Shown: positions 47,833 to 48,446 of the stretch, one piece after another
Layout of the letters: the number at the start of each line of letters is the position of its first letter
Numbering within the stretch: position 1 is the first letter of the stretch
Assembly (NCBI GenBank): GCA_002722735.1
Contig: PBMR01000015.1
Coordinates: 97,673-146,118, forward strand
Direction: 5' to 3'
Source of the DNA: Methanobacteriota archaeon
Lineage (GTDB): Archaea > Thermoplasmatota > Poseidoniia > Poseidoniales > Thalassarchaeaceae
DNA: 48,446 bases
The notes under the pieces: model-generated
Databases searched by the model: none
Told to the model about the DNA's origin: nothing
Seen by the model: the letters and a program-made list of their open reading frames with translations, nothing else
Translations under genes and position numbers: made by a program

Positions 47833-47849
47833 CGTTTCCTCCGGAAACG
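47833..47849. promoter_or_regulatory. Palindrome CGTTTCC-TCC-GGAAACG, operator-like
   Basis: Perfect 7-bp arms with a 3-bp centre in the 208-bp gap between the ABC exporter and the right-edge gene. No T-run follows, so it is not an obvious terminator. Placed 54-70 nt before the exporter start, it could bind a regulator of that gene. I see nothing else distinct in the gap apart from the TATA-like element near 47960. Confidence 0.4.
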
Positions 47850-47958
47850 AAGGGTTCAGACTCACGAGGAAATACGTTCCCAACGATGAGGAAGAGTAGC
47901 CGATTCTTTTGACCGAGTCCACGAGGACAAAACCCATCTTACGCATTACTTCGTAGGG

Positions 47959-47966
47959 TTATTACG
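47959..47966 (+). promoter_or_regulatory. TATA-like element of the right-edge gene
   Basis: GTTATTAC, centred about 25 nt upstream of GTG 47988, with the spacing seen at other leaderless starts in this window. Confidence 0.45.
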
Positions 47967-47987
47967 TCTATCTGTGTTCCGATTACT

Positions 47988-48446
47988 GTGAGCGAGGAGT
48001 CCGAGAAACAGTCTCTGGACACAAGGCTCAGAGGTGCCTTGGACAAATTGGACGAAGGGTCGAAGAAGGTTGCTGAGTCGACAAAGGAAGGCTTCAACAA
48101 AGCAAAGGGCAAGGTCAAGGAGAAGTCCGATTCCATTGATGCCAAGGAAATGATGAATAGGACTAGGAAAGGGATTTCCAGCATGAACGAGCGCATCTCC
48201 TCGGCTGCCGAAAGGGCCGATGTGAAGGGCAAGGCTACCAAGTCAGCCTCATCCATGTTCTGGCTCGGAAGTAGGTTGGAAGCGTTAGTCTACTGGCTAA
48301 TGGGGTCCATGCAGTACCTAATCCCGGCCACGATAATCTTCCAATCTTGTGTTTGGCTAGCGTATCTCTCAGAGGGGTCATCGTCACACGACTTCGTATC
48401 GCAGTTCTCAGATGGGATGGCCGAATCAGACCAACTGATATGGACA
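47988..48446 (+). CDS. Membrane protein with charged helical N-terminal region (partial, open at right edge)
   Basis: 153 codons read without a stop to the window edge. Residues 1 to about 85 are Lys/Glu/Ser-rich and look like a long amphipathic helix (LDKLDEGSKKVAESTKEGF, KAKGKVKEKSDS, SSMNERISSAAERA), reminiscent of apolipoprotein-like or late-embryogenesis-type repeats. A hydrophobic region follows (ALVYWLMGSMQYLIPATIIFQSCVWLAYLSEG), probably one or two membrane helices. Family not recognised. GTG 47988 is chosen from the TATA spacing. Its base composition is more AT-rich than the preceding exporter gene. Confidence 0.65.
   Translation, partial: MSEESEKQSLDTRLRGALDKLDEGSKKVAESTKEGFNKAKGKVKEKSDSIDAKEMMNRTRKGISSMNERISSAAERADVKGKATKSASSMFWLGSRLEALVYWLMGSMQYLIPATIIFQSCVWLAYLSEGSSSHDFVSQFSDGMAESDQLIWT

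Noticed and set aside
1-48446. tRNA/rRNA genes, CRISPR arrays, insertion sequences, attachment sites, replication origin
   Set aside because: Looked for cloverleaf-like genes, regularly spaced repeats, transposase motifs, terminal inverted repeats and origin-like repeats on both strands; none could be supported.

Overview
The window looks like a piece of an archaeal genome, most probably a marine Thermoplasmatota-type euryarchaeon (Marine Group II/III-like). This placement is inferred, because no 16S rRNA or ribosomal protein gene is present. The support is: an aTrm56-type SPOUT tRNA methyltransferase; a TrpB2-type tryptophan synthase beta; the LipS1/LipS2 pair of radical-SAM lipoyl synthases; a TraB protein; and many first-of-operon genes whose start codon lies about 25-29 nt after a TATA-like box, as expected for leaderless archaeal mRNAs. 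Genes inside operons instead have GGAGG/GAGGTGA-type ribosome binding sites. The DNA is GC-rich and gene-dense, with no gene-free gap above about 210 bp. I found no tRNA, rRNA, CRISPR array or insertion sequence.

Left part (1-21.6 kb): mostly housekeeping and accessory metabolism. In order: TrpB2 (cut by the left edge), isocitrate lyase and malate synthase (a complete glyoxylate bypass), a CopD-like membrane protein, a trans-sulfuration PLP enzyme, a 14-TM drug exporter, a SemiSWEET-like protein, an Asp-box lipoprotein, a choline-kinase-like protein, an old-yellow-enzyme relative, a small membrane protein, a RetSat/CrtI-like flavoprotein, CarA/CarB, aTrm56 with a membrane protein, FolP and TraB.

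Central part (21.65-41.9 kb): one sulfur-oxidation superlocus. Four minus-strand genes (LipT-like flavoprotein, lipoate ligase with a DUF116-like tail, LipS2, LipS1) would build and attach lipoate. They are divergent from a long plus-strand operon: ArsR-type regulator, TusA, two DsrE-family proteins, lipoate-binding protein LbpA, a thioredoxin-like protein, sHdrC1, sHdrB1, sHdrA, Hyp, a fused sHdrC2-B2 (sHdrB3), EtfB, EtfA, a membrane heme-b/FeS Etf:quinone oxidoreductase, an FeS-NrfD fusion, and a Tat-less molybdopterin oxidoreductase. A coherent reading is that sulfane sulfur is carried by TusA/DsrE to lipoylated LbpA and oxidised to sulfite by sHdr. Electrons would leave through EtfAB to the membrane oxidoreductase and quinone, while the SoeABC-like molybdoenzyme oxidises sulfite to sulfate in the cytoplasm. 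Every step fits known families, but the route as a whole is inferred.

Right part (41.9-48.4 kb): two tandem DUF2061 membrane proteins; a four-gene membrane operon with flotillin and NfeD; a PaaI-type thioesterase; an MsbA-type ABC exporter; and a membrane protein with a charged helical N-terminus, cut by the right edge.
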